Source: an uncultured Lachnospiraceae bacterium
GTDB lineage: Bacteria > Bacillota > Clostridia > Lachnospirales > Lachnospiraceae
Direction of reading: 5' to 3'
Length of the DNA: 64,000 nt
Assembly (NCBI GenBank): GCA_910585545.1
Contig: CAJUFN010000001.1
Location: 248,001 to 312,000, forward strand
Made by a program: the position numbers and the translations under genes. This document shows, one piece after another, positions 18,456 to 27,348 of this stretch (position 1 is its first letter; each line of letters starts with the position of its first letter). The notes beneath the pieces are model-generated. The model saw only the letters and a program-made list of their open reading frames with translations, was not told the origin of the DNA and searched no databases.

Positions 18456-18821
18456 TTAGTTTAATGTAGCCAGTACTGCACCTGATTCAACTGCATCACC
18501 TACTGCAACATCGATGCTTGCAATTGTTCCGTCTTCCGGAGCTACTACAGGAATCTCCATCTTCATTGCCTCTAAGATCAATACGGTATCACCTTTTGCA
18601 ACTTTCTGTCCAACGCTTGCTTCGACTTTGAATACTTTTCCTGCTGCACCTGCTTTTACTTCGATGCTGCCCGCTCCGCCTGCTGATTTTGCTGCTTTTG
18701 GAGCTGCCTTTGGCATAGCTTTTGGAGCCGCTGCTCTTGCAGCCGGTGCCGCACCTGCGCCGTTTTCTTCTACTGTTACATCATATACATTGCCATTTAC
18801 TGTAATTGTATAGTTTTTCAT
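18456..18821 (-). CDS. Biotin carrier protein of the decarboxylase complex
   Basis: 121 residues. A short N-terminal stretch is followed by an Ala/Pro/Lys-rich flexible linker (about residues 22-48) and a biotinyl domain with LILEAMKMEIP, where K87 is the expected biotinylated lysine. It carries the carboxyl group from either carboxyltransferase to OadB at the membrane. Size and linker match the 1.3S subunit of transcarboxylase and MmdC/GcdC. It is 44 bases upstream of oadB. Confidence 0.93.
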   Translation of the reverse strand: MKNYTITVNGNVYDVTVEENGAGAAPAARAAAPKAMPKAAPKAAKSAGGAGSIEVKAGAAGKVFKVEASVGQKVAKGDTVLILEAMKMEIPVVAPEDGTIASIDVAVGDAVESGAVLATLN

Positions 18822-18850
18822 CTTTATATTCCTCCTGATATTTCAAATAA

Positions 18851-19618
18851 TTAATTCCATTTGTTTGTCGTCTTACGTTTGATGGAACGCACAACAAATC
18901 CATCACTGCTTGTTCCTTCATATGCCGCAATTGCCGCACTGATCACAGCAACAAGCTCCAAATCATCGCTAAGCTCTTCTTCCGGCTCATTTGCCATTAC
19001 AGGCGCTACTGCCGGAGACGCTGCTTCTTTCTTGCCAAATTTCGCCTGAATTGCAGGAATATAGTTAAATAATGAAATAATGAAGGAAATGAAAATCAAT
19101 ACCGCAAATACGGTTCCCATTCCAAGCAATGTATTCAATCCTGCTTTTTTCAGAATTTCTCCTGTTCCGTAATGTGCATCTATCGTCATAGATTCCACAT
19201 AAGATTTTTCATTAAATAAGACGGTCATATCTGCTTTTTTATCTGCATATGTTACTTCTGTCGTAACCTCAACGCCGTCACCCGTTACCTTCGTCTGATA
19301 TTCACCATGACTTTCATAAGCGCCGCACTCATTGATCGCTGCCTGCCAGGAATCGATCACGGAGATAAACTCCTCGCTTTGAATCGGCAGTCCGCTTTGC
19401 AGCAGCGTATAATTCAGAGAAAACTCGGACGTTTCCTTAAACTGATTCAGCTGGTCCTCACCCATATTTACAAAACTTTGAACCAACACCTCAGTTATCT
19501 CTGTCATCATTTCTGTGTCATACGTCGCCTTGGTGTTCTCACTTTTTGCACAGCCGGTAATCCCAAGCATCAGTACGAAGACGAGCAAACTTACTGTTAA
19601 ACGAATTCTTTTCTTCAA
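18851..19618 (-). CDS. OadG-family gamma subunit with an N-terminal lipoprotein domain
   Basis: 255 residues. The N-terminus has a signal sequence with a lipobox (GITGC, Cys23). Residues about 24-155 form an extracytoplasmic domain, 164-188 a membrane helix, and the C-terminal tail (LVAVISAAIAAYEGTSSDGF) matches OadG, which assembles and anchors the pump. Ordinary OadG/MmdD subunits are near 90-130 residues, so the exported lipoprotein part is an addition of unknown job. It lies between the acyl-CoA-type carboxyltransferase and the biotin carrier. Confidence 0.85.
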   Translation of the reverse strand: MKKRIRLTVSLLVFVLMLGITGCAKSENTKATYDTEMMTEITEVLVQSFVNMGEDQLNQFKETSEFSLNYTLLQSGLPIQSEEFISVIDSWQAAINECGAYESHGEYQTKVTGDGVEVTTEVTYADKKADMTVLFNEKSYVESMTIDAHYGTGEILKKAGLNTLLGMGTVFAVLIFISFIISLFNYIPAIQAKFGKKEAASPAVAPVMANEPEEELSDDLELVAVISAAIAAYEGTSSDGFVVRSIKRKTTNKWN

Positions 19619-19632
19619 TTTGCCTCACCTCA

Positions 19633-21075
19633 CTAAACTGTTCCGTGTTTCTTAGAAGGACGTTCCTCCCTCTTTGTAAAGAGCATCTCAAATGCGCCGA
19701 TCAGATATTTTCTTGTATCTTCCGGAGCAATCAAAGTATCCACATATCCTCTTCTTGCTGCGGATAATGGATTGGACTGTAGTTCTTTATAGTTAGCAGC
19801 CTGCTCTTTGATCGTATCTGCGTCTGCACCTGCATACATGATCTTTGCAGCAAGATTTGCATCCATCATGCCAATCTCTGCGTTTGGCCAAGCATATACC
19901 ATATCAGCTCCGACAGACTTGCTGTTCATTGCAACATATGCGCTGCCGTATGCTTTTCCAATTACTACGTTTACTTTTGCAACGGTTGCATTCGCAAATG
20001 CATAAGTCATCTTTGCCATAGCCTTTGGAAGATGTCTCTCAGAACATTTGCTGGCTTTTAATCCGCTTACATTGGTAAAGGATACGATCGGAATATTGAA
20101 TGCATCACAGAACTCTACAAATTCCGCTGCTTTTTTACATCCCTTTGCAGATAATGTGCCGTCAAATTCTTCTGCCACATTACCTTCTTCGTCAAATACT
20201 TTTGTACGATTTGCAACCGCTCCTACCGTCATACCGTTAAGACGGATAAATCCTGTCACCATGTCCTTTGCATAATTTCTCTTTGTTTCAAAAAATACGT
20301 TTTCATCAGAAACCATGCTAAGCACCAGTGCAGTATCTTCTGCTGCATTCTCAATATCTGTACATATACGGTTCAAATCATCCATGCATTCTTCATAAGA
20401 CGCATCGTCTTCATTATTACATGGAAGCATACATACTAAAGAACGAATCTCTTCCAAAATCTCTTCTTCACTCGCTACTACGTCCACAAGCCCTGTCTCT
20501 TCACTTTGGAATTTTGCAGAGGAAGTATCGCATTTCTCAACACGGTTTCCTTCGATTGCATTTGGAGAATTCAAGAATAATTTTCCTTTTTTCCCTTCCA
20601 TAAATGTAAAATCTGTGAGTGCCGGCACAACGGAAAGTCCGCCGCCGCATGTCCCAAATATCGCTGTGATCTGAGGAATCACACCTGATGCCATAGACTG
20701 TTTATAATATAAGTTACCAAATGCTTCCAAAGCATCCGTAGCTTCCTGAAGTCTCAATCCTGCACAATCTACAAGACCAATCACCGGCGCGCCCATTTTC
20801 ATGGCCATGTCATAAATTGCTGCAATCTTCTTCGCATGCATCTCACCGATTGCTCCTTTTAATACAGAAGCATCCTGGCTGTACACATATACAAGATTAC
20901 CATCGATTACTCCATATCCGGTAATTACACCATCTGCCGGAGTATCTTTTTGCTGCATGTTAAAATCTGTCGTTCTTGCTGTTACAGCCTGACCGATTTC
21001 AACAAAACTCCCCTCGTCAAGCAACGCCATCACACGTGTACTCGCAGGGGTTTCAGAAGTCCTGTTCTTACTCAT
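19633..21075 (-). CDS. Acyl-CoA carboxyltransferase (MmdA / transcarboxylase 12S type)
   Basis: 480 residues of crotonase fold. MALLDEGSFVEIG, TPADGVITGYGVIDGNLVYV, AKKIAAIYDMAMKMGAPVIG, the oxyanion segment GTCGGGLSVVPALTDFTFM and GKAYGSAYVAMNSKSVGADM are typical of the carboxyltransferase of methylmalonyl-CoA decarboxylase, glutaconyl-CoA decarboxylase and propionyl-CoA carboxylase. It exchanges a carboxyl group between an acyl-CoA and biotin. It is slightly short compared with about 510 residues for MmdA. It is the first gene after the operon promoter. Confidence 0.88.
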   Translation of the reverse strand: MSKNRTSETPASTRVMALLDEGSFVEIGQAVTARTTDFNMQQKDTPADGVITGYGVIDGNLVYVYSQDASVLKGAIGEMHAKKIAAIYDMAMKMGAPVIGLVDCAGLRLQEATDALEAFGNLYYKQSMASGVIPQITAIFGTCGGGLSVVPALTDFTFMEGKKGKLFLNSPNAIEGNRVEKCDTSSAKFQSEETGLVDVVASEEEILEEIRSLVCMLPCNNEDDASYEECMDDLNRICTDIENAAEDTALVLSMVSDENVFFETKRNYAKDMVTGFIRLNGMTVGAVANRTKVFDEEGNVAEEFDGTLSAKGCKKAAEFVEFCDAFNIPIVSFTNVSGLKASKCSERHLPKAMAKMTYAFANATVAKVNVVIGKAYGSAYVAMNSKSVGADMVYAWPNAEIGMMDANLAAKIMYAGADADTIKEQAANYKELQSNPLSAARRGYVDTLIAPEDTRKYLIGAFEMLFTKREERPSKKHGTV

Positions 21076-21122
21076 TTTTTGTAATCCTCCATTTATAAAT
21101 ATTTCAATTTTCTGCCGAGTAT

Positions 21123-21151
21123 ATTATAGCCTTTTTTACTACGATACGCAA
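21123..21151 (-). promoter_or_regulatory. Promoter of the decarboxylase operon
   Basis: Minus strand TTGCGT (21146-21151), 17-base spacer, TATAAT (21123-21128). It lies about 50 bases upstream of the acyl-CoA carboxyltransferase start, which has a GGAGG ribosome site. Confidence 0.75.
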
Positions 21152-21167
21152 CAGCTTTTTCCAAAGT

Positions 21168-21203
21168 CAGGACGTAGTTTTTTTTACAAAAAGCTACGTC
21201 CCT
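21168..21203. repeat. Inverted repeat between leuA and the decarboxylase promoter (possible bidirectional terminator)
   Basis: GGACGTAG (21170-21177) pairs with CTACGTCC (21194-21201); the loop is A/T-rich and partly self-complementary (T run against A run). It follows the leuA stop by about 26 bases. There is no T run after the stem on the minus strand, so termination is uncertain; a small mobile palindrome is possible. Confidence 0.5.
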
Positions 21204-21226
21204 ATTTTAGAACCGATCTCTCTCTT

Positions 21227-23215
21227 CTATTTTTGATTTCGATACTGTACCGGTGTCATGTCATATGCTTTTTTAAATAATCTGTTAAAGTGTTCCACAT
21301 TTTGATATCCCACGGACATTGCAATGTTTTCCACAGTCATACTGCTGCTTTTCAAAAGTGATCTGGCTTTTTTCATTCTTACTTTTTTGATAATATCACC
21401 AAATGTCATACCAGACTTTTCTTTGATATACTTGGATAAATATGGTTTTGACAGATAAAATTTTTCTGCCAGTTCATCCAGTGTTACATTTAAATAATTC
21501 GCCTGAATGTAATTCATGATTTCTACCATGCGCCCATCTTTTAATCCATCCGCATTCTTCAATTCTTCACATTTATTCACTGCTACGCAGAGTGCTTCGA
21601 TGGATGCCTTGATAATGTCGGCATCAATACCTACGCCCCACTGGCGGTTGCCATTGCAGATAATCCCCACATATGCAACTGCCTTAGATGAAGAACCTTT
21701 CGTCAATGAATGCTCTTCATAGAAAGACAATTCATAACTAATGCCAAAGTAATGCTTGATTGCATTGCTAACTGCATCTAATCGTCCGTTTCCGTTGCCG
21801 GTTGCTACAGTTCGTCTGCCGCCATGTACAATCGTGGCATCTGCAAGGATACCGTCTTTTTGTTGGAAATGACATTCATCAATCGTAAAAATACCCTTAT
21901 TGTTAATATAATGCTCTTCAAAAATATGATAGATCCATTCCGGCGTCAGCTCTTTATGCGCTTTATCGGAAACATCTTTGATCAAATATCCGACTTCCTC
22001 TCTCATCTGCTGAGGCAGGCTCATGCCGTAACTTTGTTTCAAAATATAACTTACGCCGCCCTTTCCGGACTGACTATTGATGCGGATCACATCAGAATCG
22101 TACTGTCTTCCTACATCCTTCGGATCAATCGGCAGATACGGTACATTCCATTTTTCTGATTTTTTCTCTTCTCTCCATGTCATTCCTTTTGCGATTGCAT
22201 CCTGATGTGAGCCGGAGAATGCGGTAAATACCAGGTCTCCCGCATATGGCTGACGCTCATACACATGCATTCTGGTCAGACGTTCATAGCTTTCGGTAAG
22301 TTTCTTCATATTCGCAAAATCCAGCTTCGGATCAACACCATGCGAATACATATTCATCGCCACTGTAATAATGTCTACATTTCCGGTACGTTCACCGTTG
22401 CCGAACAAAGTACCTTCAATACGGTCTGCTCCTGCAAGGATTCCAAGCTCCGCGTCACACACTCCACAGCCACGGTCATTATGCGGATGCAGACAAAGAA
22501 TCACATTCTCTCTGTAAGCCAGATTTTTATGGAAATATTCTACCTGGCTCGCAAACACATGCGGCATAGAGGTCTCTACCGTTGCCGGCAGATTAATGAT
22601 AACCTTTTTCTCAGCGTTTGGCTGCCACACATCCAGCACTGCGTTACATACTTCCAAAGCATAATCCATCTCTGTTCCAGTAAAACTCTCCGGACTATAT
22701 TGGAACGTAAAGTTTCCTTCGGTTTCATCTGCAAGCTGTTTTAAAAGAACAGCGCCGTCAATGGCAATTTTTTTAATCTCTTCCTTGGATTTTCTAAATA
22801 CCTGTTCTCTTTGTGCCACAGATGTGGAATTGTAAAGGTGAATGACTGCATGCGGCGCACCTTTTACCGCCTCAAATGTTTTCTTGATAATATGCTCTCT
22901 TGCCTGTGTAAGCACCTGAATCGTTACATCATCCGGAATCATATTTCTTTCGATTAAAGTACGCAAAAACTGATATTCTGTTTCGGATGCTGCCGGGAAT
23001 CCGACTTCAATCTCCTTAAACCCGACTTCCAGCAAAATTTCAAAAAATTCCAGTTTTTCCTCCAGGCTCATCGGTTCTACCAAAGCCTGATTTCCATCTC
23101 TTAAATCCACACTGCACCAAATCGGTGGTTTGTCGATATAGTCCTTTTTCACCCAGTCATATGTCACAACCGGAGGCATAAAATAACTGCGTTCGTATTT
23201 TGATGCGTTTCTCAT
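21227..23215 (-). CDS. leuA: 2-isopropylmalate synthase fused to a C-terminal AraC-type DNA-binding domain
   Basis: 662 residues. Residues about 30-310 are the HMGL-like TIM barrel (DLRDGNQALVEP at 37-48, metal ligands HPHND at 243-247, GNGERTGN). Residues about 430-550 are the LeuA C-terminal dimer/allosteric domain (ADATIVHGG, ATGNGNGRLDAV). Residues about 563-662 are an AraC/XylS two-helix-turn-helix domain (VTLDELAEKFYLSKPYLSKY, TVENIAMSVGYQNVEHFNRL, KAYDMTPVQYR). The enzyme condenses 2-oxoisovalerate and acetyl-CoA, the first step of leucine synthesis. LeuA of this type normally ends near residue 555. The frame is continuous, so this is a real fusion or a sequencing-independent readthrough design rather than two genes. 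No other leu gene is adjacent and no T-box was recognised in the 157-base upstream gap. Confidence 0.93.
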   Translation of the reverse strand: MRNASKYERSYFMPPVVTYDWVKKDYIDKPPIWCSVDLRDGNQALVEPMSLEEKLEFFEILLEVGFKEIEVGFPAASETEYQFLRTLIERNMIPDDVTIQVLTQAREHIIKKTFEAVKGAPHAVIHLYNSTSVAQREQVFRKSKEEIKKIAIDGAVLLKQLADETEGNFTFQYSPESFTGTEMDYALEVCNAVLDVWQPNAEKKVIINLPATVETSMPHVFASQVEYFHKNLAYRENVILCLHPHNDRGCGVCDAELGILAGADRIEGTLFGNGERTGNVDIITVAMNMYSHGVDPKLDFANMKKLTESYERLTRMHVYERQPYAGDLVFTAFSGSHQDAIAKGMTWREEKKSEKWNVPYLPIDPKDVGRQYDSDVIRINSQSGKGGVSYILKQSYGMSLPQQMREEVGYLIKDVSDKAHKELTPEWIYHIFEEHYINNKGIFTIDECHFQQKDGILADATIVHGGRRTVATGNGNGRLDAVSNAIKHYFGISYELSFYEEHSLTKGSSSKAVAYVGIICNGNRQWGVGIDADIIKASIEALCVAVNKCEELKNADGLKDGRMVEIMNYIQANYLNVTLDELAEKFYLSKPYLSKYIKEKSGMTFGDIIKKVRMKKARSLLKSSSMTVENIAMSVGYQNVEHFNRLFKKAYDMTPVQYRNQK

Positions 23216-23372
23216 ATTGTTCCTCTCCTTTTAACGCTTTTATATTTTATTTTTGATTACAAATAAATTTCATCAACCAAATTGTCTTTTATTATCCTAC
23301 TATATTCTGCGCGGAAACACCAGTGGTGAAATTAATCATTTTTCTTGATATATTTTAATCTTCCTACTTTTC

Positions 23373-24578
23373 TTACACGATTGGGCTTTTCATAAGCAGG
23401 ATTTCAGCCGCTTTTTCAAAACACCATCTCAAATCTCTTTGTTCTACCGCTTCTTCTGCAACAATATCATTTTGCAGAATCACCTTTCCATCCAGCGAAT
23501 ACACTTCTTTTCCCATAATCTGCCCTTTTTCCACTGGCGCCTGTACGTTTTCTTTTATAAAAATATCCCTCCGAACCGCTTCTCCTTCTTTCAGCAAAAC
23601 TGCCTTTGGTTCTTCTTTTTTCTGAATCCAAAGAGGCACATAAACACGTTCCCCGATTCTCCCAGCCTCTTTCACGCCTTCTTTTACGAATACCGGCTCC
23701 ACTGTATGATTTTCCTGAAATTCCCGATACTCGTAATTGGCAAGTCCATATTCCATAAGTTTCCTTGTATCTGCCCATTTATATCCTTTGTTATTCGGCC
23801 ATCCGCAAGCAAGCAAAGCTACAATAAACGTCTTCTCTCCTTGCCTCAATGCTCCTACATAACAATATCCCGCATCTGCAGTAAATCCGGTCTTCCCGCT
23901 AAGAGCCCCTTCCATCATGCCAAGAAAGGCATTGTGATTCGTACAGTGAAACTGCCGTTTTCTTTCCACATCTGCAAACGCATAATCAGCAGTCTGGGTT
24001 ACCGCTAGGAACTCCTCTGTCTTCGGCGATTCCCCAATACAATATTTCATGATACGTGCAAGGTCAGCAGCCGTCGTAGAATGGATTCCCCCTTCATCTT
24101 CACCGTCAATCCCATTCGGTGTCACGAAATGTGTATTATCACACCCAAGGCTTTTCGCCTTTTCATTCATCATGGCAGCAAAAGATGCCACATCACCCGC
24201 TACAGCTTCTGCAATCGCCACCGCGCTGTCATTGTGGGATTCCAGCATCAACGAATACAGTAGATCTTTCAGATAGAACTGTTCTCCCTCCTGCATTCCC
24301 AGATGAACTTTAGGCTGTCTTGCCGCTTCTTTTGAAGCGGTCACGATTGTGTCAGGACTCGATTTCTCCAACGCCAAAATGCATGTCATAATCTTTGTCG
24401 TGCTCGCCATGGCACGCACTTGATCTGCATTTTTTGCATATAAAACACGCCCACTGTCCGCATCCATGAGAACTGCCGACTGGGCGTGTAACGTCTCTGG
24501 TTCTTGTGCATATGTAACAAATACCGTGTTCACAACCAAAAGAAGAACCCCAAGAAAAAGGCTGATTCCTTTTTTCAT
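23373..24578 (-). CDS. D-alanyl-D-alanine carboxypeptidase (DacF/PBP5 family)
   Basis: 401 residues with an N-terminal signal peptide ending near YAQ at residue 25. Penicillin-binding motifs are present: STTK at 59-62 with the catalytic serine, SHN at 114-116 and GKTGFTADAGY near residue 230. It trims the terminal D-Ala from peptidoglycan stem peptides outside the membrane. A C-terminal PBP5_C-like beta domain follows. A second, related carboxypeptidase lies at 28866. The neighbour downstream is leuA, apparently a separate unit. Confidence 0.92.
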   Translation of the reverse strand: MKKGISLFLGVLLLVVNTVFVTYAQEPETLHAQSAVLMDADSGRVLYAKNADQVRAMASTTKIMTCILALEKSSPDTIVTASKEAARQPKVHLGMQEGEQFYLKDLLYSLMLESHNDSAVAIAEAVAGDVASFAAMMNEKAKSLGCDNTHFVTPNGIDGEDEGGIHSTTAADLARIMKYCIGESPKTEEFLAVTQTADYAFADVERKRQFHCTNHNAFLGMMEGALSGKTGFTADAGYCYVGALRQGEKTFIVALLACGWPNNKGYKWADTRKLMEYGLANYEYREFQENHTVEPVFVKEGVKEAGRIGERVYVPLWIQKKEEPKAVLLKEGEAVRRDIFIKENVQAPVEKGQIMGKEVYSLDGKVILQNDIVAEEAVEQRDLRWCFEKAAEILLMKSPIV

Positions 24579-24635
24579 TTTATTTTCACTTCCCCATAAA
24601 AACTCTTTTTCTATTCTATGAGATAAGCGCTTTGT

Positions 24636-24932
24636 TTATGTTCGTTTCGAAAGTTCAAAAAGACTTGGCGCTGCTGCCCAGTATTCCTCCCTTTCTTTTT
24701 CCTCTTTGCTAATCCAATCAGCCGCTTCTTCGAGTCCTTCCTCTGCATATACAAACATCTTCACAGTCTTTTCTTCTTCCGGCACCGCGTCGTATCCAAG
24801 CGGTCCTCTCCAGACAGTCGCCCGCAATCCTTCTTCGCATTTTTCAATCCGATAACGCATCCGGAATGTTCCTCCTGTGAAAATCGCCTTTTTATAATAG
24901 TTAAGAGCAAGCAGCGTTTCTCGCTTCACCAT
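24636..24932 (-). CDS. Conserved small hypothetical protein
   Basis: 98 residues with a good AGGAGG ribosome site. The sequence is acidic, with aromatic residues spread throughout and no membrane segment or signal peptide. It lies 20 bases after scpB and is likely co-transcribed. I do not recognise a named domain. The two-part look (a beta-rich first 60 residues, then a Glu/Lys-rich helix) suggests a compact cytoplasmic protein. Function unknown. Confidence 0.7.
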   Translation of the reverse strand: MVKRETLLALNYYKKAIFTGGTFRMRYRIEKCEEGLRATVWRGPLGYDAVPEEEKTVKMFVYAEEGLEEAADWISKEEKEREEYWAAAPSLFELSKRT

Positions 24933-24952
24933 GTCATGTCCTCCTGATGATT

Positions 24953-25522
24953 TTAAAGATTCAGACGCAGCTGTATCTCATCTTCTGCTTCTGATTTCAT
25001 ATCCTCAATCAGTTCCTCATTCAGACTCGGCAGTTCTTCCACCGACTGTACGCCGAATCTGCGAAGGAATTCTTCTGTCGTCCCAAAAAGATGCGGACGC
25101 CCCGGCGCATCCAGCCTTCCAAGCTCGCAGATTAAATTATACTCCACCAGCTTATTGATCGCATGGTCTGATTTTACACCTCGGATTTTCTCCACTTCCA
25201 GTTTCGTAACCGGCTGTTTATATGCCACGATGGAAAGGGTCTCAAGCTGAACATCCGTTAATACATATTTCTTTGGCTGCTTCGCTACGCGTATAAGATA
25301 TTCATACATTTCCGACTTCGTACACATCTGAAAAGAATCCTCTAACTCCAGAATCCGTATGCCTCTATCCTGCGCTGTATATTTTTCCATCATATGATAA
25401 ATCAAAGATTTTGTTGTTTCTTCATCTTGCTCGATTGCCTTTGCAATTTTCGAAACCTCTACGGAATCTCCCATTGTAAACAAAATGGATTCAATAATCC
25501 CTTCTAATCTCTCGTTTTCCAT
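24953..25522 (-). CDS. scpB: Segregation and condensation protein B
   Basis: 189 residues. The two winged-helix domains are evident: ESILFTMGDSVEVSKIAKAI near the start and TDVQLETLSIVAYKQPVTKLEVEKIRGVKSDHAINKL in two overlapping stretches, then GRLDAPGRPHLFGTTEEFL. ScpB binds ScpA and SMC to form the bacterial condensin that compacts and separates chromosomes. It follows scpA by 63 bases, as in most Firmicutes. Size matches the family. Confidence 0.96.
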   Translation of the reverse strand: MENERLEGIIESILFTMGDSVEVSKIAKAIEQDEETTKSLIYHMMEKYTAQDRGIRILELEDSFQMCTKSEMYEYLIRVAKQPKKYVLTDVQLETLSIVAYKQPVTKLEVEKIRGVKSDHAINKLVEYNLICELGRLDAPGRPHLFGTTEEFLRRFGVQSVEELPSLNEELIEDMKSEAEDEIQLRLNL

Positions 25523-25585
25523 CTTTATACCTGTTCATCCTATATTTGTTCTTTTATTTATTCGTTTTCCTTCTCTTCAAATCCA

Positions 25586-26332
25586 TTATCCAACCATGGA
25601 CGTAATCTCGATATCATCAAAAGTGTGCTCCTGCGCGATCCTGATTGTTCCTACTTTCATCAATTCCAAAATCGCAAGAAAGGTAACGATCACCTGCATT
25701 TTCGATGCCTGCTTAGTCAAAAGCTGCCGGAAAGAAAATTTTTGATGTCCTCTTGCATATTCTTCCACATAAGATAACTTCTCTGGCAGGGTAACTTCTT
25801 CCTTCTCTATTTTCCCGAAATTACTTCGTACCGGATCCATCTTCTCTGCCTTTCGTTTCATGACATCCTGAAAAATCTCATTCAATTTAGAAATCGTGAC
25901 ATCTTTTAAGAGTTTGTCCAAATCAACCGGCTCCACATAGCTTTGCACCTCATCGGGAATTGTCGGTGGTTTGAACATCAGACGCTCTCCGTCAAGCTGG
26001 CGGTCTTTTAATTCGTAAGACATATACTTATACATTTTATACTGCAGCAACTGCTCTACCAACTCTTGGCGCGGATCTTCTTCCTCACCGTCTTCATCCA
26101 CTTCTTTCGGAAGCAGCATTCTGCACTTGATATCAAGAAGCGTTGCCGCCATCAAAAGAAATTCACTCATAATGTTCAAATCCTTTTCCTGCATGGCGCG
26201 AATATATTCCATATATTGATTCGTAATTTCCACGATCGGAATATCGTAAATATCTATTTTATTCTTATCGATCAAATGCAAAAGAAGGTCCAATGGTCCT
26301 TCAAACACTTCTAACTTTACCGGTATACCCAT
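25586..26332 (-). CDS. scpA: Segregation and condensation protein A
   Basis: 248 residues from the ATG at 26332, chosen because the family begins with a short strand before FEGPLDLLLHLIDKNKIDIYD. A longer frame reaches 26380 but adds 16 basic, non-conserved residues. The kleisin pattern is clear: the N-terminal SMC-neck-binding part, an acidic middle (LPKEVDEDGEEEDPRQELVE), and a C-terminal winged helix (VTFLAILELMKVGTIRIAQ). It bridges SMC heads and binds ScpB. Confidence 0.95.
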   Translation of the reverse strand: MGIPVKLEVFEGPLDLLLHLIDKNKIDIYDIPIVEITNQYMEYIRAMQEKDLNIMSEFLLMAATLLDIKCRMLLPKEVDEDGEEEDPRQELVEQLLQYKMYKYMSYELKDRQLDGERLMFKPPTIPDEVQSYVEPVDLDKLLKDVTISKLNEIFQDVMKRKAEKMDPVRSNFGKIEKEEVTLPEKLSYVEEYARGHQKFSFRQLLTKQASKMQVIVTFLAILELMKVGTIRIAQEHTFDDIEITSMVG

Positions 26333-26441
26333 GATTCCTGATTTCTTCCTTACTGAATTTTTCGTTCTGAATTTTTTCAAACACCTAATCTAATATTATA
26401 TAGAACTCCCAGTGATTTCTCAAGAAAAATCTTCTATACAC

Positions 26442-27311
26442 TTATTCTGCACACAGATGCAATACGATCAGTTCTGCCGGATTAAATATCCGAAGATTGA
26501 CCGTATGGGTTCCAAGTCCTTTGCTAAGAGACATATAGCTTCCATCTTCTTTCGTAAGTTCTCCGGAATATTTCGGAATCAGCACTGCCTGTGGGCTAAT
26601 AAGCCCGCCAATCCCCGGAATTCTTATAACGCCGCCATGCAGATGTCCTGCCAATACCAGATCCGCTCCCCACTCTTTATAATCTTCAAAATACATCGGA
26701 TTATGGGCAAGCAAAATATTATAAGATTCAGAATCCAGCGCTCCAATACACTCTTTTATGCATTGTACACCAAGTGGATTCTCCTCAAAGCGCTCATAAC
26801 ATTTCAGCGGAATCTCAAGCCCATATAAAGTCACTTTACAATCATCCAACATAAGTTCTGCCCGTTCATTTTCTAAGAATGTCACATCGGCGCTTTCTAA
26901 AGATTTTTTATACACCGCATACACATCACCATACTTGGCTGTTCTCTCTTTTAAACGTTGTTCGTGATTACCATTCGTATAATACACCGGTGCGATCTTC
27001 GTAAGCTTCTCCATCAGTTTCACTGCATTTTGATAGGTTCCTCCAACCATTCCAACCAGCATATCTCCGGATATGAGGATCAAATCCGGCTGTTCTTTCC
27101 TAATGGCACGAAGCAATGGCTCATTGTCTGTACCATAGCATTTATCATGCAAATCACTTAAGTGAATCAGCTTCTTTTCCCCATGCAGGCCAGATAGCTT
27201 TGGCGATACAATCTGGTAGTGTACCGTCTTAAACCGAGATAGTTCTCTTGCATTTTCCAGCAAAACAAAAACGATACCAACTACAATCACTGCAATTATC
27301 ACCTTTATCAT
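26442..27311 (-). CDS. Calcineurin-like metallophosphoesterase (YkuE-like)
   Basis: 289 residues. One N-terminal membrane helix (residues 2-19) anchors a phosphoesterase domain with the metal motifs HLSDLHDK, ISGDMLVG, TNGNHEQRL, LLAHNPMYF and LAGHLHGGVIRIPG. The fold hydrolyses phosphomonoesters or diesters with a dinuclear metal centre. The YkuE/YaeI-like group has been linked to envelope lipids, but the substrate here is unknown. It lies between scpA and deoC. Confidence 0.88.
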   Translation of the reverse strand: MIKVIIAVIVVGIVFVLLENARELSRFKTVHYQIVSPKLSGLHGEKKLIHLSDLHDKCYGTDNEPLLRAIRKEQPDLILISGDMLVGMVGGTYQNAVKLMEKLTKIAPVYYTNGNHEQRLKERTAKYGDVYAVYKKSLESADVTFLENERAELMLDDCKVTLYGLEIPLKCYERFEENPLGVQCIKECIGALDSESYNILLAHNPMYFEDYKEWGADLVLAGHLHGGVIRIPGIGGLISPQAVLIPKYSGELTKEDGSYMSLSKGLGTHTVNLRIFNPAELIVLHLCAE

Positions 27312-27348
27312 CTTGTTATCCTTCTTCCAACTCTTTTATCGAAACCTC

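Noticed and set aside
23216..23372. T-box or leader peptide for leuA
   Set aside because: No T-box core and no leucine-rich short frame were seen in this 157-base gap.
23439..24008. 189-codon plus-strand frame opposite the carboxypeptidase
   Set aside because: Rich in Phe, His, Ser and Cys as expected from the complement of a coding strand; no recognisable motif.
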